Notes under the pieces: generated by a model
The model's input: only the letters and a program-made list of their open reading frames with translations
Databases searched by the model: none
What the model was told of the DNA's origin: nothing
Position numbers and translations under genes: made by a program
Shown: piece after piece, positions 11,535 to 24,430 of the stretch
Numbering within the stretch: position 1 is the first letter of the stretch
Layout: each line of letters begins with the position of its first letter
Assembly: GCF_907164915.1 (NCBI RefSeq)
Contig: NC_061868.1
Coordinates: 48,917,689 to 48,981,688, forward strand
Source of the DNA: Impatiens glandulifera
Taxonomy: Eukaryota; Streptophyta; Magnoliopsida; Ericales; Balsaminaceae
Length of the DNA stretch: 64,000 bases
Direction: 5' to 3'

Positions 11535-14500
11535 ATGGCATTTGACTCTTTGGTGACGTGGTTCACCGTGGACGACTAGTAATTTTGTCGTGATGTTTAT
11601 TGATGTTTTAAATGCGCAATTATTTCATCATTAGAAACTTAATTGCGTGCAAATTAAGTGTCATCAACTTAATTAATAATTTAAATATATATAATTATTC
11701 CACAGAAAACCAAGCTCAACTATTTGAATAATTTCAACTTGACAACTTGACCTATTTTTTAGATTTGTACGAGGCAATGGTATTTATTTATTTTATTTTG
11801 ACTGTTAATATTATTTTTTTATAAATATATTACTTGTCTCTTATAAATTAATTTTTTTTGTCAATTAAGTTTTCTCTTGTAATTATTTAACTTTTAAAAC
11901 GTTCAGTTTGAATTATTTAAATAACACCAACTAATTAAAATCATTTCACTGTCTCTTTTATATTCATTGTCACTCAAATAATTATAAAAATATTAAAATA
12001 CATCTATTTTAAATTATTATTTTTTCTTTTTTCTTTTTTCTTTTCCTTTCTTAAACTATTAGAATTAAATGGTTTGAAATATATTTATAATTATCTTGAA
12101 CACATATATTAATGTCATCCAAAAGTATAACATTAAGGAGACAAGAACATCATCCCACCGACTAGCTTTAATATCTTCACTGAAGTCTGAATAAATAGAG
12201 AGTAAAATCAACCATGAAAAGACTCACCAACAAATATTAATCATTATTTCTATATGAGTGCGGAAAATAAATGAAATAAAATAATAGAAAATATCCCATG
12301 CAAATTATTATATTATTGTGTATATTTTTTGCACCCAAAAAGGCATGCAATTATATCGATGATTGTATGAAATCTATGTGATTTAAATATGGATAAGATA
12401 TTGCTAGCTAGTTCTCTATTAATATATCAAAATAAATAAATAATAATAATTGCCCATTACTTTCAAACAAGATCAATAACTAGTCTAGCTTTTATTATAT
12501 CGATTAAGACACATTTCTTATCACTTACAGCTAAGTGGTCCTTTTTGTTCTGATTTTATTTTTCCATGATATTCATGATTTACTTACAGTTTGTTAATGG
12601 ACCATTTACTTTTGCATGCATCACGGGAAAAATGTATATTTGATCTTGTAATTAGATGTTATCTAATTAATTCACTATCTACTCATCAGATAACTAAAAT
12701 ATTAAAACTTTTTTGTTTTAAAAAATATATATTATTATATATTAATATTTATTATAAAATTCACTTTATCAAAATTAACACTTATCAAATTATTTTACGA
12801 GCTCCATAACCTATTGACTAATATTTTTTATTTTATAGTTTTTTTTTTTATGTTATGTTTTTGTCGTTGTGTTCAAACGATTTTCATCATTTTTAATATA
12901 CATAAAACTTTTTTTAAAATAAATAAAAAACACTTATCAAATTATTTTAATAAAAAAATAAAACAAATTCTTATATTAAATCTTACTTCTTCTCATAAAT
13001 TCAACCACTTGTTCTTTTGTAACTAATGTTGATTGAGGATGATTTGATTCTAAAGTTTTTTTTTTTTTTTTTTTGGTATTAAAAGGACTTAAAATATGGA
13101 TAATTTATTTTTAATATATAATAATAAATATATATTTTTTTAAGTGAAAAATATTTTAGTATTCTAGTTATAGATTGAGTGATGTTTGATCTTAGCTAAA
13201 TAAAAAACAAAAACAAAAAGTACTATAAGAACTTGTTAGTATATATAACAACAATCAAACATCATTCTATCATTTTCTAATTAATTACGTTATTTAATTC
13301 ATTAACTATAATACTAATATTTTATATTTAATTTCTTATTTTTTAATTATATATAAAGATAAATTATAAGGGAAAAGAAAAACATTGAATAAAAAATGGT
13401 AGAAAATGATGTGACATAGATTGATAATTTAAGAAGGGAGATTTTCAATCCTCTCAAATCATCTATGCCAAATCATTCTTACACTTTTCTTGTAAATATT
13501 TTTCAACATATCCTTTTCTTATATTAATATTTTGAAGTTTTTGAAAAAAAAAATAGACACATCCTCAAAATCAACATTGTTTATAAACTATTTTTTGCTT
13601 TTTAAAAGTTACAAAACAAAACTCTTCTACGGTTGGATTTTTTCATATAATCAAACATAATTTAATAACGTCACTTTAATTCATTAAATAGAATACTAAA
13701 ATACACTCTATTTGATTTTTTATTTTATCATTATATATTAATATAATAATAAGAGACCAAATATCACTGCTTAATTCCCACTAAAAACATTTTAAATAAA
13801 AATAAAAATTATAGTTATAAAGAATCACACTAGTTTATAATATTAGAAAATATATATATTATTACTTTTTAAGTTTAATTTAAAAATATTTATCATTTCA
13901 AACACAAGATCAATCAGCATTATTTTTTAAAAATCCTATAAAAACTCACAAATAACCCAAATCAAAGAAGCCCCAAGATAATGAGAGAAGGAATCTTATC
14001 ATTTGATCATTTTATTAATTACCCATGTTTCCTCTCCTCCATTTCCGTGTTTTTACGTCACTGGAATTGTATTTATTCTGTATTTATTCTATTTCAATTT
14101 AATATATATATATATATATATATTTTTAATCGGTGGAGTCATCTAATTAAATACCCGAGCACGTTTCCCATGAATATTTTAAATAAAAATTAGTTAAAAA
14201 GTTTTTGCTAAGAGTTTAATGATCTGATCTAATGTAATGAAATCTCAACCTTGTCTGACTTCTGTTTTTGTTGGTTTTGCACATCAACTGTTCGACAAAA
14301 GTCTTTCAAAAAATGGATCATCAATTTTAATTTCTTGCAGTGGTAAGTGGTAGGTCCTATTATTGATTTCAATCAAAGCCTGTCTTCATTCATAGCAACA
14401 AGACAAATTTTCATTTAATTTTCCTTTCTCATCGATCATCATCATCATCATCATCAGTACGGTCTCTCTCCAACATGTATGAAAGATAATTGATTTGTTT

Positions 14501-14878
14501 TTGATTCATTTGGCTGAATGTTTTCCTATACTTTCTTGGTAAACGGTAAACGATACAAACACCCAGCTAAAGAATTCGGTCTGTTTTAGTGAAAGCAATC
14601 TGTTCATATTTACAAGTACATAAAGGAGCAATTAATTGTTTCAGTTTTTTCCTCATTTCATTCATTAGTTGATCTTACAGTCATCATAAATCATTACTCT
14701 ATCTCTTTCATCATTCCACCATTAATTTCAAAAAGATTGTAGTAGTAGAAGAAGACCCATTAATTTTAACACAGTGTCAGCTGAAAAAATGGAAACTTTT
14801 TCCCTTCTTCTTCTTTTGGTCTGAACTTATTAAGTTGTGGGTTTTTTCACCTGTCTTAAAAACAGAATCTTACTACTA
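11283..14878. other. AT-rich intergenic region upstream of the bHLH gene
   Basis: No coding signal is seen. It contains an (AT)n run at 11483-11531, many poly-A and poly-T tracts, a short (AT)n at about 14102-14122 and an ATC repeat at 14436-14456. The last 500 bases (14380-14878) are less extreme in composition and should hold the promoter and 5' UTR of the bHLH gene. CT-rich stretches at 14690-14830 resemble plant 5' leader sequence. No single TATA box can be picked with confidence. Confidence 0.5.
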
Positions 14879-17001
14879 ATGGCTGCCGGAGATGATATCC
14901 GGGAAGGAATGTTGCCGGAGAATCTTAAAACACAGCTTGCTATAGCTGTTAGAAGCATTCGGTGGAGCTATGCTATTTTCTGGTCGATTTCGCCGTCTTC
15001 AAACAACGAAGGGTATTATTCAAATTCAACATCATTGATTAAGATTTCAGTTCTGTTTTGGGGATCTTTTTATAGATGTGTTTGTTTATAATGACAGAGT
15101 ATTAGAATGGAGAGAAGGGTATTACAATGGAGACATTAAAACGAGGAAAACAGTTCAAGCTGTAGACTTTAACACAGATCATATGGGTTTATTGAGAAGT
15201 GAACAATTGAAAGAACTTTTCCAATCTCTATCAGCAAATGAGACCAACCCACAAACCAAAAGACCGACAGCCGCCTTATCACCTGAAGATCTCACCGATA
15301 CAGAGTGGTATTACCTCGTTTGCATGTCCTTCGTCTTCAACATCGGTCAAGAGTACGATTTCTTAATCTTCCTTCTTTTTTCTTTTCTTTTTACTTGTTT
15401 TGTTCTGACCGTTAATTCTTCCCAGGTTGCCGGGAAGTACATTTGCCAACGGTCAGCCCATTTGGCTGTGCAATGCTCATTCTGCTGACAGCAAAATATT
15501 CGGTCGATCTCTGTTGGCTAAGGTAGCTAAATATGCAATCTTTCGTTTATAATTTTAATATCTTGTACCATCTTTAATCTGAAGTTCTGAACCTTTTTTG
15601 ATTTTTCGATCTTTGGCAGAGTGCGTCTATTCAGGTATGTATATATACGAGATCTTGAATTCATCCTAATCCTAATTTCATGCGACAAATGACAGACAAT
15701 ATTCATGATTGTTTTAAACATGTTTTGAATGTGTATAGACTGTGGTGTGTTTTCCATATTTGGGAGGTGTCATTGAGCTGGGCGTAACCGAGATGGTAAG
15801 AGCAAGTTCTTTGAACTAGATTCCTTGTAATTAGTCGAGTTCTTCATCTGGGTATTTTTTTTTTTTAATAATTTTGTAGGTTCAAGAAGATTCCAGTCTG
15901 ATTGAACATGTTAAAACAGCCTTCTTGAACAATTATCCTTCTAGAAATGTTGGAAGAAATGAAGACATGATGATGATAGTTGATAGCGATGGATTTCCAT
16001 CGGACTGCTGTGATCTAGCAATGGACCGCTCGTTCATAGTTGAAGAAGAAATCAGCAATTGCATGCACAACGTTACGAGTTCGAGCGAGTGCATATCTCA
16101 CGGTTTGAAGAACACAAACGACTTCAGTTGTTATTCAATCAACGAAATCGACGAACTAGATCTTATCGAAACTCGCCAAGATAACCACTACAAAGGTGTC
16201 GTTGCGTCCTTGTTGAATAGCTCTCGTCGTTTTAGAAAACTTAAAAATCAAGAATCTAGTTTCGTCGGATGGAACAAACTACTCCAGCCAGATCATATAC
16301 CTCGAACCGGAGTTTCCCAAAGAGTATTGAAGAAAATTCTAATGGACGTGCCACAAATGTCGTCGAAGAAAAACAATGAAAACAATTCTAGCCATACATT
16401 ATCCGAAAGGAGAAGAAGAGAAAGAATAAACGAAAGATTCTCTGTTCTTGAATCATTGATCCCATCTACAAGCAAAGTTGACAAAGTTTCTATACTCGAT
16501 AACACTATCGGGTATCTAAAAGAACTCGAGAAAAGGGTGGAGGGATTAGAATCTAGGACAAAAAGGAAGCACAGTGAAACCTCAGAGAATACATCCGACA
16601 ACTACGAAAACAACAAAAGGAAACTCGGGGCTATAACAGAAACAACGTTTGAAAATTGTTCAAGCGATAAAGTAAAGGTAACCGTGGAAGAGGAGAAGAA
16701 GGATGTGGTGATTGAGATAAGATGCGTGTGGAGGGAATCTTTGTTCGTCGAGATTATGGATGCGATGGGGCGTCTCCATTTGGATTCTCGTTCAGTTCAA
16801 TCTAGTAATACCGACGGTTTATTGTCCATGACCATCATTTCCAAGGTTTGTTTACTTGTTACTATTAACATAACTTCATTGTTATCCATGTTTGAAATTC
16901 GAACAATTTTTCGTGTTTTTTGTTTGTAGTTTAAAGGATCTATGGCTGGTTCAGCAGGAATGGTGACAGAAGTACTTCAGAGAGTTGTATGGAAGAGATG
17001 A
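14879..17001 (+). CDS. GL3/EGL3: bHLH transcription factor, GL3/EGL3 type (subgroup IIIf)
   Basis: Seven exons join in frame: 14879-15012, 15098-15352, 15426-15522, 15620-15634 (a 15-base microexon), 15739-15795, 15880-16845 and 16930-17001, giving 531 residues. The N-terminal MYB-interacting domain is clear ([73 protein letters not shown]). The bHLH is at residues 358-411 and has the E-box contact pattern H...[12 protein letters not shown]. An ACT-like C-terminus follows. This family partners R2R3-MYB and WD40 proteins to control anthocyanin, trichome or root-hair fate. The GL3/EGL3 clade is chosen over TT8/AN1 from the N-terminal wording. At 531 residues it is shorter than the roughly 600 or more usual for GL3/EGL3; the loss is in the acidic linker. 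It is convergent with the GMP synthase gene. Confidence 0.92.
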
Positions 17002-17783
17002 AGATCATCACTAGCTAATTACAACTCTTAGATTTGTTTATCTTGTTAGTTACCTTCTGCATGTAATTCCTTGTTACAATAATAATGTTGAGCTTTTTCT
17101 ACTAAATAAACCCTAGTTAGGAGAGATTAATAATTTAGTGTTTTTGACTAAAAATGGATCTATTTGTGTGTTACACTATTGTGAATAAACCCTAATCCCT
17201 AATACTAATGCATTTAAGAGCTCAATGTAAAAATAGAAATAAATATACACTTCCAAGATAGTGGGCTTCTTTTGTCTTAGACAAATTATCCAAATTTAGG
17301 TTTAAAGCAAAAAAAAAATTATAGTTAAATTTGGACTAAAATAATTGCAACCCAAATCAATAAGTGGGATAATGAGATTTTGTCCTTTGTTTATTTTGTC
17401 TATTGAAAAGTTGGACATTTGAAAAGAAAATAAAAGTTATTGTTAAAATTAAATAATAAAAATTTGTTTTATTGAAAGAGCTGGAATTATTTGACCCAAT
17501 TTCAGATTGAGAAAGATGCATTGAATTTGACAATGATTTTGCATAATTTAGAAAGGCGAAAGCTACATTGGCTATGACAATGATATTTCATATTTTTTCT
17601 AGAAGTTGAAAGTTATAGATAGACTAAACAAGTATCATATTTTAAAATTTTAATTCATTAGGTACTTCAATTAAAATTCAAATGAAAATAATCTAACTCA
17701 AGAAATCTAAACTTCAAAAGGTTCAATTCTCACCAATAATGTTATGAATAAAGAACATAATCATGGTCAAATAAAAGCATGCA
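17002..17783. other. Convergent intergenic region (3' flanks)
   Basis: This is the spacer between two genes transcribed towards each other. It should contain the 3' UTR and poly(A) signals of the bHLH gene (aataataatg at about 17080 and aataaa at 17105 are candidates) and of GMP synthase on the other strand. No other gene is seen. Confidence 0.6.
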
Positions 17784-19687
17784 TCATTCCCACTCAATAG
17801 TGGATGGAGGCTTTGAAGTAATATCTTGCACGACCCGATTAACTCCACGAACGCTATTGCATATCTTTCTCGAAACATTATCCAGGAACTTGTGCTCAAA
17901 GTTATACCTGGAGAAGAAGAAATAGCAGTTATTTTCCATATTGAAAAATACAAATTCTTGCCAATAAACAATTACCAGTCTGCAGTCATTCCATCTTGAC
18001 TTGTAACTGCTCTCAGAGCCACCACATGAGAATGTGTCCTTTGATCTCCTTGCACCCCAACTGATCTTATTGGTAAGAAAACCGCAAAAGCTTGCCATAT
18101 CGAATCATAAAGCCCTGCTTCTTTTATAGACTGAATAAATATCTCATCCACCTGAAAAAAAGACAATCCATATTATCATTAGATTCATCCCGAAATCCAA
18201 CAAACAAACAAACCATGATTCACCTGTCTTAGTATTTCCAAAGCATTCCCTTCAGTTACATCGCCAAGAACTCTTACTGCTAATCCAGGTCCGGGAAATG
18301 GGTGTCGCTTCAAAAATGCCTCTGGAACATTCAAAATCTTCCCCAATGAACGGACCTTCAACAAGAAAAGAAAAACACGTTTACATAAAGTTAAGAAAAG
18401 CAAGAAAGCACTAGTTTAAGCAAACACCTCATCCTTAAACAAGAGCTTAAGCGGTTCAATCAGCTTTAGTTTCATATCCTTGGGTAACCCTCCAACATTA
18501 TGATGGCTCTTGATCATATGAGAATGAGTTTTTCCGCTTCCTGGAGGTGGGCACGATTCAATCACATCTGGGTATAATGTTCCTTGAACTAAATAAGCCG
18601 GTCTTCTTCCCAACTTCTGCTCAAGATCCTTTGCAAATTCATCAAATGTGACGATGAATTCTCTTCCTATTATTTTCCTCTTCGCCTCTGGATCAACCAC
18701 GCCTTTCAGATGACTTAGGAATTGCTCGGTTGCATCGACGCAGGTTACAGGCAAATGAAGATCGGTTTGGAAAGTTTCCATCACACGCTCTTGCTCCTTA
18801 TACCTCAATAAACCATTGTCTACAAATATGCAGTGAAGCCTATCTCCAATGGCTTTATGAACAAGAGTAGCAGCTACAGTTGAATCCACACCACCAGATA
18901 AAGCGCAAATAACATGATCTTCTGGACCAAGCATGTCATTGATAATCTTTATTTCTTCTTCTAGAATATCTTCCATTTTCCAATCTGCAGCCACTCCACA
19001 AACATCAAAAAGGAAGTATTTCAATGTTTCCATTCCTTCAGGCGAATGAGTCACCTGCAGAAACATTGATGTCATTATATAGGACACATCACATGCAATC
19101 ATCTTTACAGATTGTAAACAGAAGAGCATCTAATTAATTACCTCAGGATGATACTGAAGTCCATAAAATTTCCTTGCCGGATTCTCCACGGCTGCAACAG
19201 ATCCCTGCAAGCTTCTTGCCACGACTTCAAACCCATCTGGCAATCTAACAGCCTCATCGCCATGGCTCATCCAAACAACCTGCTTATCACCAATACTTTT
19301 AGAACCAAACAGGCTGCTTGATCTCTCAACCTTAATTTCCATCCTCCCATACTCTTGCTTCTCCCCAACTTTAACCTCTCCACCCAGCTTCTGAACAATC
19401 AACTGAAGGCCGTAGCATATACCCAGAACAAATATGCCATTAGACTCCACGTATTCGACGAACCCTTCAGGAAAGCAGGGAGCTTTTGAGGTGTGGACGG
19501 AATGAGGGCCGCCGGAGAGAATGATTACACGAGGATTGAGGTCGGTTATGGCTTTAAGAGAGGAGGTGCCGGAAATGCAGAGAGAAAATACAGATAGGCT
19601 TCTAATCCGGCGAGTAATGAGGTGGGTGTACTGTGAACCGAAGTCTAGAATTAGGACTAAGTTCGATTTCACGGCCTGGGCATCCAT
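17784..19687 (-). CDS. GMPS: GMP synthase (glutamine-hydrolysing)
   Basis: Five exons (minus strand order 19687-19142, 19054-18428, 18355-18224, 18151-17976, 17907-17784) give 534 residues. The enzyme converts XMP, ATP and glutamine to GMP in cytosolic purine synthesis. A class I glutamine amidotransferase domain comes first (oxyanion SGGP near 58-61; nucleophile Cys91 in LGICYG; His180 and Glu182 in YHPE). The ATP-pyrophosphatase domain follows (SGGVDST at 235-241, [22 protein letters not shown]). The C-terminal dimerisation and substrate domain carries [12 protein letters not shown] and ends in [11 protein letters not shown], the invariant GMP synthase tail. All catalytic motifs are present and splice sites are standard. 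The Met at 19687 precedes the usual start of the amidotransferase fold by about ten residues and needs no targeting peptide. Confidence 0.96.
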
Positions 19688-20790
19688 TTTTTGGGTGGCG
19701 TCGCGGTCGAGAGAAAGAGGTGCGATATGAATACAAGAGAATTAGGGCTTTTGAGGCGTTTGGCGGGAATATATCGCCGGTTCTAACACGGTCGGCGACT
19801 CCCAAGAATACAAAATAAAATAAAATAAAATAAAGGCAACCAGCCGAATTTGACCATATCAGTTAGCGGCCCAATATTTTAATAACTTTTGAAAAACTTT
19901 TAGCTTACAAGATTAAATAAATATAAGCCCATGATCACATAAACTCGAAAAATTTGATAAAATGACTCTAATAATTACAATTATTATTATTATTATTTTT
20001 AAAATGAAGTCTGGATAAAGTTATAAAAATGATTTTTTCGATTTGTTTAAAGATGAAAATACTCCTTTGCGTCACGAGATGCATGCGAGGACATATTTAC
20101 AAGCATTATCGGGCAGTCATTTCGCGTCCCGTAAAGGGGTATTTTCGTCCGAAATAATCATTTTTGCAAATTTTATCAAATTTGGATCATTTTCCAAAAT
20201 AATGTCATTATTAATGTATATATAATAATGTTTAAAATCAACAAGCACTACATTAATCTACATCGTCATGTGTTTTTTCTCCTCTCTCCTACTCTCTCTT
20301 TTTTAATTAAATTTTGTTTTCCATTATCATATTTATATATATATATAATATATTTCCTTACCATATATCATATAAAAAAGTATCTATATTAATTCAAGAT
20401 ATAAATTTTATTTTATTGAGTTATAAATGCAATTACCTTCATAATTTTTTATATTTATTTTATTTATATATATATATATATTTTATTTATATATATATAT
20501 ATTTTATTTATATATATATATATAAATATATATATATAATTTTTTTTTTTGTTATAAATGCACAATTTCATCATTTATATTTATTGGTTACCTTATATAT
20601 ATTATATTATTTTTCATCATTAATTTTATATAAATACATTTTATCTTTTATTATATATTTTTTCTATATATATTTATAATATTTTTTTATGAGTATAAAT
20701 ATTTTTTATGTTAATATAAAAATTAATTAATTGATAATAAATATTAAATACAAAATATATATACATACCCAAAATAATAAAATTATTTCA
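19688..20790. other. GMP synthase promoter side and AT-rich spacer
   Basis: 19688-19830 should contain the GMP synthase 5' UTR and promoter. An aaaat pentamer run lies at 19812-19835. A slightly GC-richer patch at 20040-20150, with cgtcccgtaaaggggtattttcgtccg, resembles transposon-derived debris. 20460-20545 is broken (AT)n. No gene is seen. Confidence 0.5.
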
Positions 20791-20796
20791 ACAATC

Positions 20797-20862
20797 ATAA
20801 GTGGTCTAACGGTTTAAGTGTTCATATTTCATGCTTAAGATTGAGGTTTGAATCCTAAAACA
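20797..20862 (+). other. tRNA-like sequence (Pol III box remnant)
   Basis: agtggtctaacggtttaag (A-box-like) and gaggtttgaatcct (B-box-like) are spaced as in tRNA-derived plant sequences. The acceptor ends do not pair, so it is not a functional tRNA. It borders a tandem-repeat tract and may be the head of a SINE-like element. Confidence 0.45.
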
Positions 20863-20939
20863 TACAAATTTATATTTTTAAGAATGTATTATTGACTATA
20901 ATATATGGTGGTCTAACTTTTAAGCAAATGATAGGCATC

Positions 20940-21660
20940 TGAAAGTGTGAGGTCGAAATTAGTGGTTAATTTGGTGAAAATTTGAAAGTTTGAGGTCACG
21001 AGATGAAGGTCGAGTGATGGGTGCTTTGTCGAGTGTGAGGTCAGAATTAATGGTTGGTATAATGAGCATTTGGAAGTGTTAGGTCACAAGATGGAGTTCG
21101 GGTGGTGGGCGATTCGTCGAGTGTGAGGAATTAGTGGTTGGTTTGACGAGTATTTAAAAGTGTGAGGTCACGATATGAAGGTCGGGCTGTGGGTGGTTTG
21201 TCGAGTGTAAGATTGAAATTAATGGTTGGTTTGATGAACATTTGAAAGTGTGAGGTCACGAGATGAATGTCGGGTGGTGGTTAGTGGTTGGTTTGACGTT
21301 GGATAAGAGGTATGTGATCAATTGGGGATTGGTTGTTGATTTGTTGAAGTGAGAGTGAAAGAGATGTTGACTAAGATTGGTGGGTGGTTTGTCGAGAGAT
21401 AGAGGCATATGAAAATGTGTGAGTCACAAGATTATGGTCAGTGGTGGTTTGTCGAGAGATAAAGAAGCATATGAAAAAGTGTGAGTCACAAGATGAGAAT
21501 CAATTGGAGGGATAGTGATTGACTTTGACGAGATATAAAGGGTGTGACATCAATTGATGTCGACTAAGATTGGTGGGTGGTTTACCGAGAGGAGATACAA
21601 AATACATATGAAGAAGTGTAAGTCACAATATGATGGTCAATTGAGGGATGGTTAAATGTG
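20940..21660. repeat. Degenerate tandem repeat, unit about 85-100 bases
   Basis: About four consecutive units share the order gtgtgaggtc, attagtggttggtttga, then a tttgaaagtgtgaggtcac core, gatgaaggtcgggtggtgg and tttgtcga (20946, 21035, 21119 and 21203 onward). After 21290 a related but different unit appears (gactaagattggtgggtggttt, catatgaaaaagtgtgagtcac) for about three more copies. The block is G-rich on the plus strand and free of long AT runs, unlike its surroundings. No coding potential is visible. Confidence 0.75.
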
Positions 21661-21929
21661 TGCCGAAGGAATAAAATATATGTATTATACTTAATTTTTA
21701 CAAACTAAAACTAATTTTAAATTAATTAAATTTAAATAATATATATTTTATATATTTTTTATCCATGCAAATGTTAATTTAACTAAACTCTCAACTCAAT
21801 TAAAAAGAAAAACTATTTGCTATTCATATTTTTCTCTTAGGAGAGTACTTAGTAATACTGTATAATAATAACAACAACAATAATTCAGTACAAAATCAAA
21901 TAAATTTATTCAATCTTCGAAAAACTCAG

Positions 21930-24047
21930 TTAAATTATATCGAATATCAAGTCAGCGAGAATAAAATCAGCTATCCGAAACGCAACACAGTCAATATCGA
22001 AGCCAAGATCCATCCATTTCCACGTCTTCATCACATCGTCCGTGACAAGATCTTGCAAAGTCTGTGGCATTGGGTGATGAACAAAGTACCTGTTTACTCT
22101 TTCGACAACCTCACGATCAACAACAAACAAATCTTTGTTAAATCCCGAAAGCCATGCAAGTGAGCTGAAATGGGATCGACATGTATCCAAGAAAGCTTCA
22201 TTTGTACAATCAAACAGGACCTTGTGTTTCCAATAAGAATCTGTAGGACAAAGTTCCAATTCATCGAAGAACATTTGGTCCAACACATTTCCTGACATGT
22301 CCATTTTCAAGAAGATATCTTCCCAGTTCATTGGGCAAGATCGCAGAACTGATTTAACATACTTGGAGATCCTATCAGATTCGCCACCACCATCGTCATC
22401 TTCATAGTCATCCAAACATGTTCCTAGAATGCCACTCGGAGCTGGAGATGAAAGGATAGTAGCACTAGAGTATTCTTCAAAGTCGAGGCGATGAGGCAGT
22501 AACAGCATGGAAGAATTAGCTGCAGAAATTCAAATCATTATGTGCCAAATTAGTAAATTATTTATAAGTTGATTTGATCAAAATTGAATACTATTTTACT
22601 ACTTGTAGGAACATAATTTGATTAATTTACAGGGATAGTTAAAGTTATCTCCATATTTTCTAGCTTAATTTAACTGAATTTGATGGAATGGTAAAGTTTC
22701 AATAAACAAGAACAAAAATTGAAGTGTACCCGATTGAGATCCAGGAGTAGAGGGGCTACTGAGATAGTCAGTGAAGAATGGCTCAAGAATAGAAACTGGA
22801 CTTGGATGCTCTTCCCTACCACCACTTGCCCATTCTTCAGATTCTCGTTTCCCCATTCCTGAGCTTAACTTGCAGCTGCTACTTGAACTGCCATTTTCGT
22901 TCACAATCCTCTTCTCCTTGTCTGTATCCGACACTCCTAACTGATCATCAGCAGCAGCAGTTTTGGTGGGATCTTCTAATTTTTGTTCTTTGGGAGGATG
23001 ATGATAAGTGGGGGATTCCTGTTTGGGCAGAGAGAGTATCCTCCTTAGGGTTTTCGGCTGTTCTTGGCTTGAAGAGGCGCCATCTTGGACCAAATTCCTT
23101 AGTCTCTGAGACATGTGCCTTTTGGCCTCCAAATATATGTCAAATTGTTTTTGTTTGGAATCATTGACAATTGAAAGAACCTGACATGCATTTTCTGTCT
23201 TCTTCTTATTCTTCTCAATAGTGGAATTTGATTTATCTTCCATTCTAATGGCAGTCTTCCAAGTCTCCTCCTCTTTACTGCATTTTTTCTTGATACTTTT
23301 CGAGAATGTAACCGGTTTAGAAGATTGCTGTCCTTTACGCAAGCTATGGTGAGTGTTGATAGAGCAGTTACATGATACATCTTCTGAAATAGCCACAGTT
23401 CTTGGCCTTGGCTTCATAACCACAACTGCACTGTTATGTTCATGTTTATCATTCTTAATCTTCTTCAAGAGATTGTCATACTTAATCTTCTTCTCTTCCT
23501 CCACCTCCTCGATTCCTGCTTTTGTTTGTAAATCCTGCAAATTGGGTGAGTTTGGATCTTGGAGTAGCTTAAGACATAACTCTTTGTTCCAGTTTAGAAC
23601 CTCTACTGCTTTCGAGAATTTTTCGGTAGAATTATGAGTTGCCTCGTCTCTGCATTGATAAACCGGTAACTCGAGATCATCTCCTCCACGAGAAGCCCTT
23701 CTTACCTTCTTCTTTGTCTTGACTGATTCCTCCACTTGATCCGATTTTACACAAGGGTTTGGCAAATAAACTTTACTCTTCAAGTCTCCTCCTCCTGAAA
23801 CAATGAAAGCAAAACTTCAATTCATTAAAGAACCCTAAAAAAAACTCCACCCATAACAGTTATTGACATCCTTACGAGTGAAACCATCCTTGTTATTAAC
23901 GACGCTGTTGCGGCGTTTCTGGGTTGAAAGCAGGTTCTGATTTAGACGACGTTGGCGGCGGAAATCGAGCATACTGATAAGCCCCATCATGCAATTGAAC
24001 TGATCTTGTTCACAGATTACTGGGTGTTTACGCAATCTCTTGTCCAT
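21930..24047 (-). CDS. TRM-like protein with C-terminal DUF4378 domain
   Basis: Three coding exons (24047-23876, 23794-22730, 22519-21930) join in frame to 608 residues. The N-terminus contains MMGLISMLDFRR, the start motif shared by TRM/LONGIFOLIA-related proteins. The middle is low complexity, basic and serine-rich, with RLRNLVQDG and PSPVSILEPFF boxes that are also typical. The C-terminus carries the DUF4378 fold (RISKYVKSVLRS, ELELCPTD, KVLFDCTNEAF, DLVTDDVMK-W, DIDCVAFRIADFIL). Arabidopsis TRM proteins bind TON1 and PP2A and act at cortical microtubules in cell shape and division-plane control; that role here is inferred from the family. The start is the first ATG after the 5' UTR intron. 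The upstream frame has only non-ATG codons. Confidence 0.9.
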
Positions 24048-24077
24048 TTTAGGATCGATCTTCAAGTCTGAAGTGAT

Positions 24078-24430
24078 CTATGTAGAGTTATACTAGCTAG
24101 CTACATGATAGATACCCGTATTAAATAGAGAGAACATGGGTGGTCGGGCATAAATGTGCTTAATTATAACTAACTTGCTAGAATTGAATTGAAGGGAGTC
24201 TACATAGATACATACCTCTTTGGGTTCTACTTCTGTTGAAGATGGATGAACGGTGAATCATCATGAGTTTGCATTTGATCTATTTTGGTTTGTTCAAAAA
24301 GGGTAATAATTAACCCAGATAGATAGATAATCTTCTCTTCGACGAGGAATCTTCCTCATCATAGCAAATTGCTTGAATGATGAATGATGAATGAGACAGA
24401 GAAAGAAAGTCTGTGGTTTTGGTTCCGTTT
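24078..24430 (-). other. 5' UTR of the TRM-like gene, with intron and short uORF
   Basis: On the minus strand a good donor (gag/gtatgt, GT at 24215-24214) and acceptor (ctctacatag, ending 24078) frame a 138-base leader intron just before the start codon. The leader exon upstream contains an ATG at 24274 opening a 15-codon uORF that ends at 24227, before the donor. The uORF would lie in the mature leader and could lower translation. The transcription start is not determined. Confidence 0.55.

Noticed and set aside
12591..13026. Two adjacent 70-codon frames on the plus strand
   Set aside because: Low-complexity Phe/Ile/Lys composition in AT-rich sequence, with no similarity recognised and no splice logic.
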